A DNA stretch of 54,085 nt, taken from positions 1 through 54,085 of the IMG/VR virus record IMGVR_UViG_3300014502_000008. One strand, given 5' to 3'. The DNA is from a virus. Shown here piece after piece: positions 45,147 to 53,918 of the stretch. The notes under the pieces are model-generated. The model was not told where the DNA came from. It was given only the letters and a program-made list of their open reading frames with translations, and ran no database searches. Numbering within the stretch: position 1 is the stretch's first letter; each line of letters opens with the position of its first letter. A program made the position numbers and the translations under genes.

Positions 45147-45725
45147 TTATACGGTTATTTTTGGTGTCTTTACCTTTGCTTTCCCATTCTTGAATAGGGT
45201 GCCGAGCTTATTATCCCACTTGTCAAAGGCTCCTGACGCTCCTGCTTCTGCGAATCCTATACCGGCAGACATGGCATTATTGGTAAAATTGGACCAGTTG
45301 GCTGATTTCTGTGCCAGGTTTGCTGCTTGCAGGTTATCCAGGTTCATCTTCTTCATATCATAGGACCCTTGAATCCTGTCTTGCCTGGCTGTTCCCTGTG
45401 CTGCTACTCCTGCTACATTGTTGGCATAGTTCTTTTGTACTGCATCAGCTGTGGCTACTGCCTTTTCGTCTGAAGCACCTCCAATAGCATTACGCTGGGA
45501 GACCTTCTTCATAGTCTCTCTGTTATTGTTGCGTAAAATCTGAAGGGTTCCCCTGGCTGCCGATGTGTCCAGGTAGTTAGTGTTGTATTCTTTGTCGTAC
45601 CAGTTTTGTAGTTCAGTCTGCCTTTTCTTTAGTTGGGCTTCTTGTAATTTATTAGCCTGTGCAGACTTGAGAGTACCGTATAACGATCCTGCTGCTGATA
45701 CCGCTGCTAGTATTCCTCCTATCAT
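45147..45725 (-). CDS. internal virion-like protein (192 aa)
   Basis: The Gly/Ala-rich, weakly hydrophobic start (MIGGILAAVSAAGSLYGTLK) is followed by a long helical, Gln/Asn-rich region (ANKLQEAQLKKRQTELQNWY; RQDRIQGSYDMKK) and an Ala/Gly-rich C-terminal part. This matches the general look of T7 gp14-type internal or ejection proteins in podoviruses. The sequence itself does not prove it. First gene of the minus-strand operon that ends with the portal. Confidence 0.6.
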   Translation of the reverse strand: MIGGILAAVSAAGSLYGTLKSAQANKLQEAQLKKRQTELQNWYDKEYNTNYLDTSAARGTLQILRNNNRETMKKVSQRNAIGGASDEKAVATADAVQKNYANNVAGVAAQGTARQDRIQGSYDMKKMNLDNLQAANLAQKSANWSNFTNNAMSAGIGFAEAGASGAFDKWDNKLGTLFKNGKAKVKTPKITV

Positions 45726-45871
45726 GGTATATAATGTTGAGTGTTAATTAACAGGGCTAAACATATATTCTTTACAGTGATTTATGAGGGCAATTAACCC
45801 TGTTATCTGGCTTAATAATCTCATAAAGTCAGTGAGTTATAAGAACCTTTGACCTAACTAATTAAATCATT

Positions 45872-46330
45872 ATGAGTAAACCAGCAGTAGCATACACAAC
45901 AGAGCAGATGGTTCAGATCTTAAAGATGCATGAGCTTAATGCTTTTAACGTCTCAAAGACATCAAAGGAATCAGGAGTATCAAGACCGACACTCCGAAGG
46001 TGGGTTGAATCAATGGGACCAGAGGTATTCAACCACAACAACGTACAGGAGATTGTTTTCAAGGTGGATGAGCAGGTCATTGACAGGAAAACCAAACTTG
46101 CCAATAGGGTCATGGATGCCAAAGAGAAGATGCTTGAAAGAATCATCAAGCGCATTCCTTCAACAAAGGACATGGATTCTCTCACCAGGGGTATGAAAAT
46201 ACTCAATGAGCTTGACAAGATCGTTATCGATCCTGATAAGGGAGGCGATACGACCATCAATAACAACACATTCGTTCAGTATATAATGGATCAACGTAAA
46301 CTAAGTAGCAATGCCACAAAAGACAATTGA
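45872..46330 (+). CDS. HTH DNA-binding protein, possible small terminase subunit (152 aa)
   Basis: An N-terminal helix-turn-helix (NAFNVSKTSKESGVSRPTLR, about 25-50) is followed by a helical centre (LANRVMDAKEKMLERIIKR) that could oligomerise. Small terminases have this build: DNA-binding HTH plus an oligomerisation core. It is 30 kb from the large subunit here but would still be in the same genome. A transcription regulator is the alternative. It overlaps the next gene by 20 bp. Confidence 0.6.
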   Translation: MSKPAVAYTTEQMVQILKMHELNAFNVSKTSKESGVSRPTLRRWVESMGPEVFNHNNVQEIVFKVDEQVIDRKTKLANRVMDAKEKMLERIIKRIPSTKDMDSLTRGMKILNELDKIVIDPDKGGDTTINNNTFVQYIMDQRKLSSNATKDN

Positions 46331-48806
46331 ACTAGCAGGGATAATAAGGAACCTCCCGGACAATAGCGTTCCTGATGGAACTATGCAGGAAGTCATAAAC
46401 CTTCGTCCCAGGGATGGAGCCTGGCGACCTGTGGGTCCGAAAGTGAAAGAAGTATCCACACCTACCGATGTGAGGTACCTTCACTCTATCAATGAGAACT
46501 ATGAAGCTGTCATTGGTGTTGCCGGTGGATTCTTAGCTTACTGGCTATACCTCGATGGTGTGTTTAATAAGACAGTTACCACTAGCTTGTCAGTAGGCAC
46601 CAATGTTTTGAAGTTCGCACAGCTGGACAAGTCTCTCGTTGTAGGGAACAATACCACAAAGGATACAACTGTCCTGATCTTCGACCTGGTTACCTTAACA
46701 TACAATGCCTTTGACGGGCTGCCTGACTTGCCTGATATCCAGGTGTCACTATATGCCAATGGACAGGAAACAGTTGTAATACCAAGTGGCTCTAATGCTC
46801 CTGTCTTTGTAGCAGAAAGCACAAAGTTGATTGCTGACAAAGTAAAAGTAGCTTTATCAGGACCAGTACTGCTCCGGTTTGCATGGGAACTGGTTGACGG
46901 TACGATAGTCAAGCACTCGACACCGGTTTATACAACCACTTCGTTCTTTGATTATGTAGATAATGTAAATAATATGCGCTGGAATGGCAGGATGATACTG
47001 CTTGGCACAACCATGACCGTTGGAGATAGGATAGCCTTAACAACAACGTACAAAGGAATTATCAAGTCTCTTAATGTCTATGCTACCAGGATGCAGCCAT
47101 TGGTTGAGAATCTGATGTTCATCCCTACCTTTACTGAGCCATCCATTGCTGATGAATCTCTTTACTACCTGGTACAACAGATCGGAATTGAAGATCTACC
47201 CTTTAGACTTGGTGGTACTTTTCTTAACGGTCCAATTCCTCCTCCTTTTGATTCGATGGAAACAAGGGATACCCTGCCGGTTGATAGCTTCTCACATCAC
47301 AAGCTGCATGGGAAAAGCATGTTCGCCTACAATGCCAGGATATTCTTTGGTGATATAACAATGAAAGCCTACAAAGGGTATAACCCTGCCAGCGTAGTTG
47401 AGAAGGTCCCTGGTGGTTTTACCGGAGCAACGTATGAGATAGGCATTGAGGTTGACATTAATGCAGGTGATGGGATCAGCACAGTTTGGAGTGGTTGGGC
47501 TACATGCAACTATTACAATGCTGATTCAACACAACCAGCCTTTAATGTAGCCAAGTATTTCAGCTATCCTGATTACAGGGCTACTTATTTCAGAATGTTT
47601 GTGCGATCCGGTGGCATAATCAGACAGGCAACTCTTGTCAGTGGTGGATTGATCCCTATCCCTCTCAATAACTTTGCCTACAAACAGGATTTCTCTCATC
47701 CGCCATTTCCTTATCCCTTCGTTGACTTTACTGGACCGTTCACTGATCATGCTGTTTCAACTCTGACTGTGAATCCAAATAATAACTATTCAGATCAGAA
47801 CCGTATCCAGGCATGTGAGCTCAACAATCCACTTAACTTCCCTGCAAAGAATAGTTACAGGGTACAGGGCCGGGTGATAGGCATGTCAACAAACGCAATA
47901 GCACTCTCCCAGGGACAGTATGGACAATACCCGGTGTATTGCTTCACCACTGAAGGGATATGGGCTATGAACATAGGAAATGGCGATCTATTGATAAATA
48001 CAATCAGCCCTTTATCCAGAGAAGTATGTAACAATCCTGACAGCATAACACAGATTGATGGAGGGACTGTTTTTAGCACGACTAAGGGCCTGTATGTTCT
48101 TCAGGGTACACAAGCTATTGAAATAAGTCAATCGGCTGAAGGAAGCTATAAAGGAAGGATTACAGGCACATTAAACTATGAAGCGATTGCCAACAATCCA
48201 AACCTGTACCAGGTGAAAGCCTATTTATGCTCTGCCTCATTCCTGAATTATATCTCGGGAGCCAAGATCGCCTATGATCAGACAGAGGAACATAAAGAGA
48301 TAATCATTTCAAACCCTGCTTACAAATACTCATGGGTGTATTCATTGAAGTACAAAAGATGGTTTAAGATCAGCCAGGTATTTACATCATTCGTTCAGGA
48401 TTTTCCGGTAACATACGGATATCACATGGAAGGGACGACTTATTGCAAGTACTCCTTGTCCGAAGAGGATTACAGTGAGCTGGTGCCAGTACACATGGAG
48501 ACCAGGCCTATGAAACTTAGCCCTATTGCGTTCAAGAAGATCAATAGAGCTGTTATCGGAGGTTATATCAATAACAACAATGAATATCCTTTCAGTGTAA
48601 ACCTATTCGGGTCCCCGGATAAAAGAAACTGGTATCTGTTAAATGCCAGCAATACCTTTGGAGCCAGGAGCCAGTTGATCATTGGACGTGCCACATTCTC
48701 CTGTTTATATTACATACTGGTAATAGGTGGAAAGGTTGATGAAGAGGCTTATTTCACAGGGGTTGACGTTGATTTTGATGAAACCTTTGGAAATAAACTG
48801 AGGTAA
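46311..48806 (+). CDS. large phage structural protein, tail hub/nozzle-like (831 aa)
   Basis: It begins with IELAGIIRNLPDNSVPDGTM then QEVINLRPRDGAWRPVG, a start found in hypothetical structural proteins of Bacteroidota phages. The body is beta-rich throughout with many aromatic strand ends, consistent with a beta-propeller like the P22 gp10 or T7 gp12 nozzle, but I cannot assign the fold from motifs. No membrane segments. It overlaps the HTH gene and is followed by a terminator. Confidence 0.6.
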   Translation: MPQKTIELAGIIRNLPDNSVPDGTMQEVINLRPRDGAWRPVGPKVKEVSTPTDVRYLHSINENYEAVIGVAGGFLAYWLYLDGVFNKTVTTSLSVGTNVLKFAQLDKSLVVGNNTTKDTTVLIFDLVTLTYNAFDGLPDLPDIQVSLYANGQETVVIPSGSNAPVFVAESTKLIADKVKVALSGPVLLRFAWELVDGTIVKHSTPVYTTTSFFDYVDNVNNMRWNGRMILLGTTMTVGDRIALTTTYKGIIKSLNVYATRMQPLVENLMFIPTFTEPSIADESLYYLVQQIGIEDLPFRLGGTFLNGPIPPPFDSMETRDTLPVDSFSHHKLHGKSMFAYNARIFFGDITMKAYKGYNPASVVEKVPGGFTGATYEIGIEVDINAGDGISTVWSGWATCNYYNADSTQPAFNVAKYFSYPDYRATYFRMFVRSGGIIRQATLVSGGLIPIPLNNFAYKQDFSHPPFPYPFVDFTGPFTDHAVSTLTVNPNNNYSDQNRIQACELNNPLNFPAKNSYRVQGRVIGMSTNAIALSQGQYGQYPVYCFTTEGIWAMNIGNGDLLINTISPLSREVCNNPDSITQIDGGTVFSTTKGLYVLQGTQAIEISQSAEGSYKGRITGTLNYEAIANNPNLYQVKAYLCSASFLNYISGAKIAYDQTEEHKEIIISNPAYKYSWVYSLKYKRWFKISQVFTSFVQDFPVTYGYHMEGTTYCKYSLSEEDYSELVPVHMETRPMKLSPIAFKKINRAVIGGYINNNNEYPFSVNLFGSPDKRNWYLLNASNTFGARSQLIIGRATFSCLYYILVIGGKVDEEAYFTGVDVDFDETFGNKLR

Positions 48807-48837
48807 AGTCTCAAAAAGTGTAACATAAGTGGAACAT

Positions 48838-48863
48838 AAAAAAACCCGGTCATTAGCCGGGTT
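48838..48863 (-). terminator. bidirectional terminator between convergent genes
   Basis: The stem AACCCGG / CCGGGTT encloses a 7-nt loop, with seven A residues on the left. It therefore works best for the minus strand (gene 48892-49143) and also lies 32 bp after the plus-strand 831-aa gene. Confidence 0.8.
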
Positions 48864-48891
48864 CTTCGTTATGTAACTACTAATCTATTAG

Positions 48892-49143
48892 TTACGCTGC
48901 TGCGGCTTTAGCTTCCACTTCCTCCTTCTTCATGTAGGCTATCTCTTTTAGCAGTTTTTTAATTTCAGCACACCTATCCATAAGGGCTAGTTGTTCCTGG
49001 TAGGTCATATCGCAGTATTCATGTGTCAAACAATATTTAAGTTGAAGGGTAGAAATAAGGTCCACATATACTAATGGGTGTGTCTCACTACTCTTAAAAT
49101 TTGAAATGATTGAGCTGGGCGATTGATTGCTTATTGTATTCAT
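48892..49143 (-). CDS. small helical phage protein, unknown (83 aa)
   Basis: Helical and charged with no domain recognised. The C-terminus ends in an alanine run (VEAKAAAA). It is followed at once by a terminator. The 160-bp stretch upstream (49144-49307) holds no gene and no exact TAnnTTTG box. Function unknown. Confidence 0.55.
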   Translation of the reverse strand: MNTISNQSPSSIISNFKSSETHPLVYVDLISTLQLKYCLTHEYCDMTYQEQLALMDRCAEIKKLLKEIAYMKKEEVEAKAAAA

Positions 49144-49307
49144 CGAATCTAGATTTAGGTTAAATAATGTTAATAAAATGACATGCTTTCAGGGACAAGA
49201 ACTGCATATAAAATGTAACTACAAAATAATTTCGCTGTATTTTGACGAAGTACGCTAAATAATTCTTTAATTTTTCGACTGCATTATTCATTACCTTCTG
49301 CAAAACG

Positions 49308-49829
49308 CTAAACCATTGGATTTATTATTCGTCCTATCACTCCCAGGTTACGCCAGTCCTCTATTTTCTTGTTAGCTGCCTCAAGAGCTGCTTTAAGGAA
49401 AGTTACTTCGTTCTCGGCGGTAAGGAACTGCGCCACTCTTTCCCTTACAGCCCTTAACTCCCTTTGCATTTCCTCAATGGCTGTTTTGTGTTTCTCCAGG
49501 TCCTTTATCCTTTCTTCTCTGAGGGTCTTAATCTCTTTTTCCAGCTTCCGGGTATTGCTGGCGACCTTGACCGCCTCCTCTTCCCTGATAGCTTTTATTA
49601 CCTCGTCCAGGTTGATGTAGGTATGAGGGAGTGTCCTCCATTCTGTTCTCGGCACATAGAACTGTGAGCCACCTAATCTGACTGATTCATGAGAAGCGTA
49701 AGCCTCCCGTACTTCTACCCTGACCTTTGCCTGTGTTGATTCCAGTTCTTTTACCCTGGCCATACTGGCAGCGTGATCATTTCTTAGCGCATCTATCTCT
49801 GATAGTGGCATTGTTACTGTTGCATTCAT
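49308..49829 (-). CDS. coiled-coil protein, unknown (173 aa)
   Basis: A short N-terminal beta patch (SHESVRLGGSQFYVPRTEWR) lies between two helical regions. The second (about 80-165, e.g. KLEKEIKTLREERIKDLEKH) is a long coiled coil. No known family. Early or accessory phage gene by position. Confidence 0.6.
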   Translation of the reverse strand: MNATVTMPLSEIDALRNDHAASMARVKELESTQAKVRVEVREAYASHESVRLGGSQFYVPRTEWRTLPHTYINLDEVIKAIREEEAVKVASNTRKLEKEIKTLREERIKDLEKHKTAIEEMQRELRAVRERVAQFLTAENEVTFLKAALEAANKKIEDWRNLGVIGRIINPMV

Positions 49830-49860
49830 AAGCTATCTATTTGGTTATTGGTGTCGATTT

Positions 49861-49894
49861 AAAAAGGGGATCACCCTCCTCTGGTTCGATCCCC
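49861..49894 (-). terminator. rho-independent terminator upstream of the coiled-coil gene
   Basis: On the minus strand GGGGATC pairs with GATCCCC and is followed by five T residues. It would end a transcript coming from the tRNA side before the gene at 49829. Confidence 0.75.
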
Positions 49895-49899
49895 ATTAA

Positions 49900-50168
49900 C
49901 CTTAGTCTTTGTCGGCTGTGTACATCAGCCTGAATTTAAACACTCTCTCTCGCTTGGTTTAATTGCCTTAAAAAAGAAGGAGTGCGGTTAGGCCTTTAGC
50001 GTGATTAGTCCATAATCGTTATTGCCTCCCCCTCCTATCTCTTGTCCCTTTGTACCCCATGTTGCAGGGGTACTTCCTAAACTTCGGTTAACCTCGGTTG
50101 TTGCATCTTGCATAATCTCACTTACCAAAGACCAGACATACTTCTCAGGAACCTACTTCGGATGGTTG
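49900..50168. other. non-coding stretch between tRNA and terminator
   Basis: No convincing gene. On the minus strand it holds a stem TACCCC / GGGGTA (about 50052-50085) and G-rich sequence. It may be the 3' part of the tRNA transcript or a small RNA, but I see no known RNA family. Confidence 0.4.
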
Positions 50169-50240
50169 TTGCGGAGGGAAGATTCGAACTTCCGACCTCT
50201 AGGACATGAACCTAGCGAGCTACCGCTGCTCTACCCCGCT
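50169..50240 (-). tRNA. tRNA-Met (CAU), initiator-like
   Basis: Full cloverleaf on the minus strand: acceptor AGCGGGG / CTCCGCA with an unpaired A1:A72, D arm GAGC/GCTC (A11:U24), anticodon stem CTAGG/CCTAG with loop TTCATGT, variable AGGTC, T arm GGAAG/CTTCC with loop TTCGAAT, discriminator A. The unpaired first position and A11:U24 are initiator traits. The anticodon stem lacks the three consecutive G:C pairs of classic initiators, and position 37 is G rather than A. CCA is not encoded. Confidence 0.88.
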
Positions 50241-50307
50241 AAAAAATCAAAGAACTGTCAATAAAATAATGAATTATCTTAACAAATATAGTGAACAAGA
50301 AGTATCG

Positions 50308-50637
50308 TTACACTATATGTGCAGTATAATTATCAACATTGGATATACTCCTTTCGATTGCTTGTACCCGGTCTATCTCAGCTGCTATTAAAGCTCCTGC
50401 AATTACTAGACGGTCCCTGTATGATTTATTGATCATCTTGTTCCATTGGTCATAATCCCACCCTTCTGGCGCACTATCTTCAATGCCATGTATATCTTCA
50501 ATATTCTCAAATGCGAGCATTGAAGCTGCTTCAGGTAATTGGCCTGCAGAATTGTTGTCAACATCGTACTTAATAGTTTCCCCCTGATCCATTATTTGGT
50601 CAGATCGTTCTTCTCTGATACTTGATACCCCCTTCAT
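50308..50637 (-). CDS. small phage protein, unknown (109 aa)
   Basis: Its C-terminal half contains APEGWDYDQWNKMINKSY and RDRLVIAGALIAAEIDRV, a layout seen in early phage proteins of unknown role. The N-terminal half is acidic and low complexity. It lies upstream of the tRNA on the same strand. No enzymatic motif. Confidence 0.6.
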   Translation of the reverse strand: MKGVSSIREERSDQIMDQGETIKYDVDNNSAGQLPEAASMLAFENIEDIHGIEDSAPEGWDYDQWNKMINKSYRDRLVIAGALIAAEIDRVQAIERSISNVDNYTAHIV

Positions 50638-50691
50638 AGTTTAAGTTTTAGCTGGTTGTGTATTTATGACATTTACAATTCTCACTATTCC

Positions 50692-50901
50692 CTACCGATA
50701 AACTTCTTCCCACCAGGTGACGTGTCCGCTCCCTTCGATATAACTTCTATAATTCATCTGGTGTGAACCACACTTCCTGCATATCCGGTTAAAGGGATTG
50801 TGTCCCTGTTTGAATAGTTTCTTTTGTTTATACCAGGATATAAGGCAAATACTTACTGTCAGAATTAAAAATGAAATGAATATGATAGCAGGGTAGTTCA
50901 T
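50692..50901 (-). CDS. small membrane protein with Cys knuckle (69 aa)
   Basis: One membrane helix (about 5-24) then NRICRKCGSHQMNYRSYIEG with a single CxxC pair. No partner knuckle is seen, so zinc binding would need a dimer or another ligand. Its ATG overlaps the stop of a short upstream frame (ATGA). It could be phage or host derived. Confidence 0.5.
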   Translation of the reverse strand: MNYPAIIFISFLILTVSICLISWYKQKKLFKQGHNPFNRICRKCGSHQMNYRSYIEGSGHVTWWEEVYR

Positions 50902-51011
50902 GATTTCTTGTCTAATAATTCATCCAGGGATATGGTAAATAATATTTCCCTATTTAGCTTATTTTGTGTACCTTTTGTGGCTATATAAGTAGTTAGAAAC
51001 AAGGTGAGCAT
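50898..51011 (-). CDS. possible short coupled frame (37 aa)
   Basis: A 37-aa frame from the ATG at 51011 ends in an ATGA overlap with the small membrane protein gene, which hints at coupled translation. The sequence (IATKGTQNKLNREILFTIS) has no recognised features, so it may be chance. Confidence 0.25.
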   Translation of the reverse strand: MLTLFLTTYIATKGTQNKLNREILFTISLDELLDKKS

Positions 51012-51086
51012 CGTGCCTTTATATTGCGCGATTGATATTAAAATTGCATATTTACAAAACCTTAATAGATAACTAGACCAAATTTT

Positions 51087-52151
51087 ATGGCTCAAATACA
51101 AGGTCAGATTGAATCCCTGAAAAAATTAAAATATGAATTAAAAACTTGTGGCATTCATAGATTTAATTCAATAAAAGAGATAAATGATTTCTTGTTTAAT
51201 TTTCAAGACGAAAAAGAAGCAATAATCAACACTCAAAAAGAAATCCTTAGAAATGAAATCAAAGATTTAAACCTTAGAAAAAAAGAAAACCAAGAAAAAT
51301 GTGAGAGAACAAAAAGTAAAACACAAGCTGAAATAGAAGTTAGAATTGACACTATCAGAATAAACATCGATAATCTGACAGCAAAAATAAATAAAGGCCT
51401 TATTCATAAGATTTTATATAGCTTCAAACTAAAGAAACAGAAAGAACTATTGGACTATTATAGTTTGAATACACCAATGATTATTAAAAATGCCACCAAG
51501 AACATTCAGGAAAAAATCGAGAATGACGAAAATCAACTTAAGTATATCAGTGAAAACAATGAACTAATCATTAAGGAGCGAAGCTTGCCAGAGATTCGAA
51601 AACTGAATAATGTCAAAAAAACGATTGAAGATTTGCAACCGCTAATAGCAGGTGCTGTTGGAGAGAGTTTGGTAGTGAAAGAAATAGAGAAATTGCCCAA
51701 TGATTATATTTTAATCAATGACTATAACCTGAAATTTAATCCACCAATATATAAGAGGAATACTAATGATAAAATATTTTCAATTCAAATCGATCATCTT
51801 CTAATCTCAAAATCTGGTATTTATATTTTAGAGACAAAAAACTGGAGTAAAAAGTCTGTTGAGTCTTTGGATTTAAGATCTCCAGTTGAACAGATCACGA
51901 GGACAAGTTATGCTCTTTTTCTAATTGTAAATGACGCAAAGATTAAATTGACTGAACATCATTGGGGGAACAAACAGATTCCTATCAAAAATATTATCGT
52001 AATGATAAACGAAAAACCCAAAGAAGATTTCAAATATGTAAAAGTAAAATCATTAAAAGAATTGAATAAATATATAACCTATTTCGAACCGATTTTCACT
52101 GAAGATGAAGTTGACCGGATTTCAAAATATCTTATTAGAATTCAAGATTAA
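51087..52151 (+). CDS. NERD-domain protein with N-terminal coiled coil (354 aa)
   Basis: Residues about 1-185 are coiled coil (KKENQEKCERTKSKTQAE and similar). Residues about 190-350 are a nuclease-related domain: AGAVGESLVVKEIEKL, then QIDHLLISKSGIYILETKNW, which contains the D and E-x-K of the PD-(D/E)xK-like core. NERD proteins are implied in DNA processing and are common near defence genes. AT-rich, host-like. It is the first gene beyond the phage block. Confidence 0.75.
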   Translation: MAQIQGQIESLKKLKYELKTCGIHRFNSIKEINDFLFNFQDEKEAIINTQKEILRNEIKDLNLRKKENQEKCERTKSKTQAEIEVRIDTIRINIDNLTAKINKGLIHKILYSFKLKKQKELLDYYSLNTPMIIKNATKNIQEKIENDENQLKYISENNELIIKERSLPEIRKLNNVKKTIEDLQPLIAGAVGESLVVKEIEKLPNDYILINDYNLKFNPPIYKRNTNDKIFSIQIDHLLISKSGIYILETKNWSKKSVESLDLRSPVEQITRTSYALFLIVNDAKIKLTEHHWGNKQIPIKNIIVMINEKPKEDFKYVKVKSLKELNKYITYFEPIFTEDEVDRISKYLIRIQD

Positions 52152-52199
52152 AAAACCCTGTTTCTAACACGGACAATATGGGTAAGTTGTTTGTCACAC

Positions 52200-52440
52200 T
52201 TTTTGCTTTTACTCCTGCCTCCGAGACAGATTTGTAATGGTTCTTGCACCCGGACACGCGCATCTGCAAGCAATTAAACTCCTGCACTGTGACAGTTTTC
52301 TGGCTCCGAGACAAATTGTACCGCGACACTGCGCCAGTGCCCATAACCAAACTTGTAACCGGGGATAAGTTCAAGGCTCCGATCAAACTTGTACCGCGAT
52401 CGCGCCTGCATCCAATAAAATTTGTACCATGACGGCAAAA
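52200..52440. repeat. cluster of degenerate about 20-bp repeats, transposon-end-like
   Basis: Five degenerate copies of a sequence like CTCCGAGACAAATTGTACCG occur at about 52218, 52303, 52344, 52376 and 52412, with GCACC.GGACA motifs between them. The stretch 52150-52690 is more GC-rich than the AT-rich flanks and has no credible gene. Repeated transposase-binding sites at one end are typical of IS21-type elements, so this may be such a remnant. No transposase is present here. Confidence 0.35.
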
Positions 52441-52691
52441 AGTGCGCCATACCCTCCTTGCACCGGGACAGTTATATGGCTCGCCTGCCGGCGAGTACCA
52501 GGACAGTTGCCGGATGCTGCGTCGGGTAACACAACCTCCCCATATTGCCGGGCCGTTAGGTGTAAGAATTTCGTCGCAATACCGAAACATCCAACGTACA
52601 AGCAAGAGGTTGGCAGGTCGTCCCGGCTCTGCCAAACACATGCCTTTTTGCCAACCCGAGACTACTATATGAGAACGATTCTGTACTTTTA

Positions 52692-52984
52692 AGATTATTT
52701 CTAAAATAATTTATACAAAACTTAGATTGGTCAACTTAAAATTAACCTTATAAGCAAGTTAGCACACATTCCATCAGATACTCAGTTAAATTCTTATGCT
52801 AACGAGAAATAAGAATGCGGGTTTGGATAACAAATTGTAAATTGCAGAGATTTGATTACATAACAATAAACGGTTTTTCAGTTAGTTAATCAAAAAAATA
52901 ATGTGCGCTAAAAACGAGTCATAGCCAATGCAAAAAGACATCCAGACATATAAGTTTTGCTTAAACATAAGAAACTAACTATAA
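52692..52984. other. AT-rich inverted-repeat element upstream of the HEPN-like gene
   Basis: No gene. It contains GTTAGCA (52758) with TGCTAAC (52797), a perfect ATTCTTAT / ATAAGAAT stem (52790-52816), and AGCACACATT (52761-52770) facing AATGTGCGCT (52900-52909). A related AGCACACACAT / ATGTGCT pair follows the gene at 53830-53918. Confidence 0.5.
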
Positions 52985-53821
52985 ATGGAAACAGTACCTG
53001 AAATAAAAATTCCTTATGATGAATTAAAATCTTTAGTAATTGATTCAATTAAGGAATGTGGAAATCCTTTTCAATTCAAACACCTTTGTAATACAATTGG
53101 TAATAAAGTTGTAAAAAGAGGAATAGTAAAAAGTCCACATCCTGATAGTTTTCAAGTTATTTATTCCCCTTTACAAAAAAAGGATGAAAATAGAGTTCGT
53201 GAAATTCTGTGGGATTTAATTATCGAACGTGTATTAACAATTGGAGATTATCAAAACGATTCTTGGCCTCATTTAAGTCTAACTGAGTATGGCGAAGAAG
53301 TTATAGAATCAAATATGCCTGTTCCCAACGATACCAATGGCTATCTAAATAGAATTAAAAAAGAAATTCCCGATCTTGACAGTGTTATTGAAATATACCT
53401 ATCCGAAAGTATTAGAACATATAATATTAATCAATTATTGTCCGCAACGATTACCTTAGGTTGCGCATCAGAAAAAGCCCTTTTACTATTAATTGAAACC
53501 TATAGAGATACTTTTAAAGATAATACAAAGCAGGAAAAATTCATTAAAAAGACCGAAGGTAAATTTATTAAAATTCAATTCGATGAGTTCAATGAGGATT
53601 TTAAAGGTATAATTGGACAATTGCCCTATGAATTAAAAGATAATTATATGAATACATTAATTGGAATTTTTGAGATGATTAGGTGTAATAGAAATTTAGC
53701 CGGACATCCAACGGGGAAACAGATAGATAAAGACACATTATTCGCTAATCTGCAAGTATTCATCCCATATTGTAGGTTTATATATGAATTGAAAAGATAT
53801 TTTATAAAAAATAAGCACTAA
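52985..53821 (+). CDS. putative HEPN-domain protein (278 aa)
   Basis: The C-terminal helical half contains RNLAGH (R236 to H241), which fits the R-x(4-6)-H motif of HEPN RNases with a polar residue after the arginine, followed by a Pro as often seen. The N-terminal 110 residues (HLCNTIGNKVVKRG, then LWDLIIERVLTIG) look like a winged-helix domain. RNase activity is inferred from one motif only. It is flanked on both sides by related inverted-repeat elements. Confidence 0.55.
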   Translation: METVPEIKIPYDELKSLVIDSIKECGNPFQFKHLCNTIGNKVVKRGIVKSPHPDSFQVIYSPLQKKDENRVREILWDLIIERVLTIGDYQNDSWPHLSLTEYGEEVIESNMPVPNDTNGYLNRIKKEIPDLDSVIEIYLSESIRTYNINQLLSATITLGCASEKALLLLIETYRDTFKDNTKQEKFIKKTEGKFIKIQFDEFNEDFKGIIGQLPYELKDNYMNTLIGIFEMIRCNRNLAGHPTGKQIDKDTLFANLQVFIPYCRFIYELKRYFIKNKH

Positions 53822-53829
53822 AAAATGGT

Positions 53830-53918
53830 AGCACACACATAAATATTATATCAAAGAAAAAGGGCAAAAGTAATTTAACTACAAATAGATTGTCATAATT
53901 AAACCGAAATAATGTGCT
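53830..53918. repeat. inverted-repeat element downstream of the HEPN-like gene
   Basis: AGCACACACAT at 53830-53840 faces ATGTGCT at 53912-53918 across about 70 bp of AT-rich sequence. It resembles the pair upstream of the gene (AGCACACATT / AATGTGCGCT), so the gene lies between two related elements. Confidence 0.45.

Noticed and set aside
40-50240. The two CAU tRNA sequences as left and right attachment sites
   Set aside because: The tRNA half at 40-86 and the full tRNA at 50169-50240 differ throughout the T arm and acceptor strand, so they are not a duplicated att core.
52135-52692. Several overlapping open frames on both strands in the GC-rich repeat region
   Set aside because: They overlap each other in opposite directions, contain no recognisable domain, have odd composition (many R, C, P, W), and follow the degenerate repeats; best explained as chance open frames.
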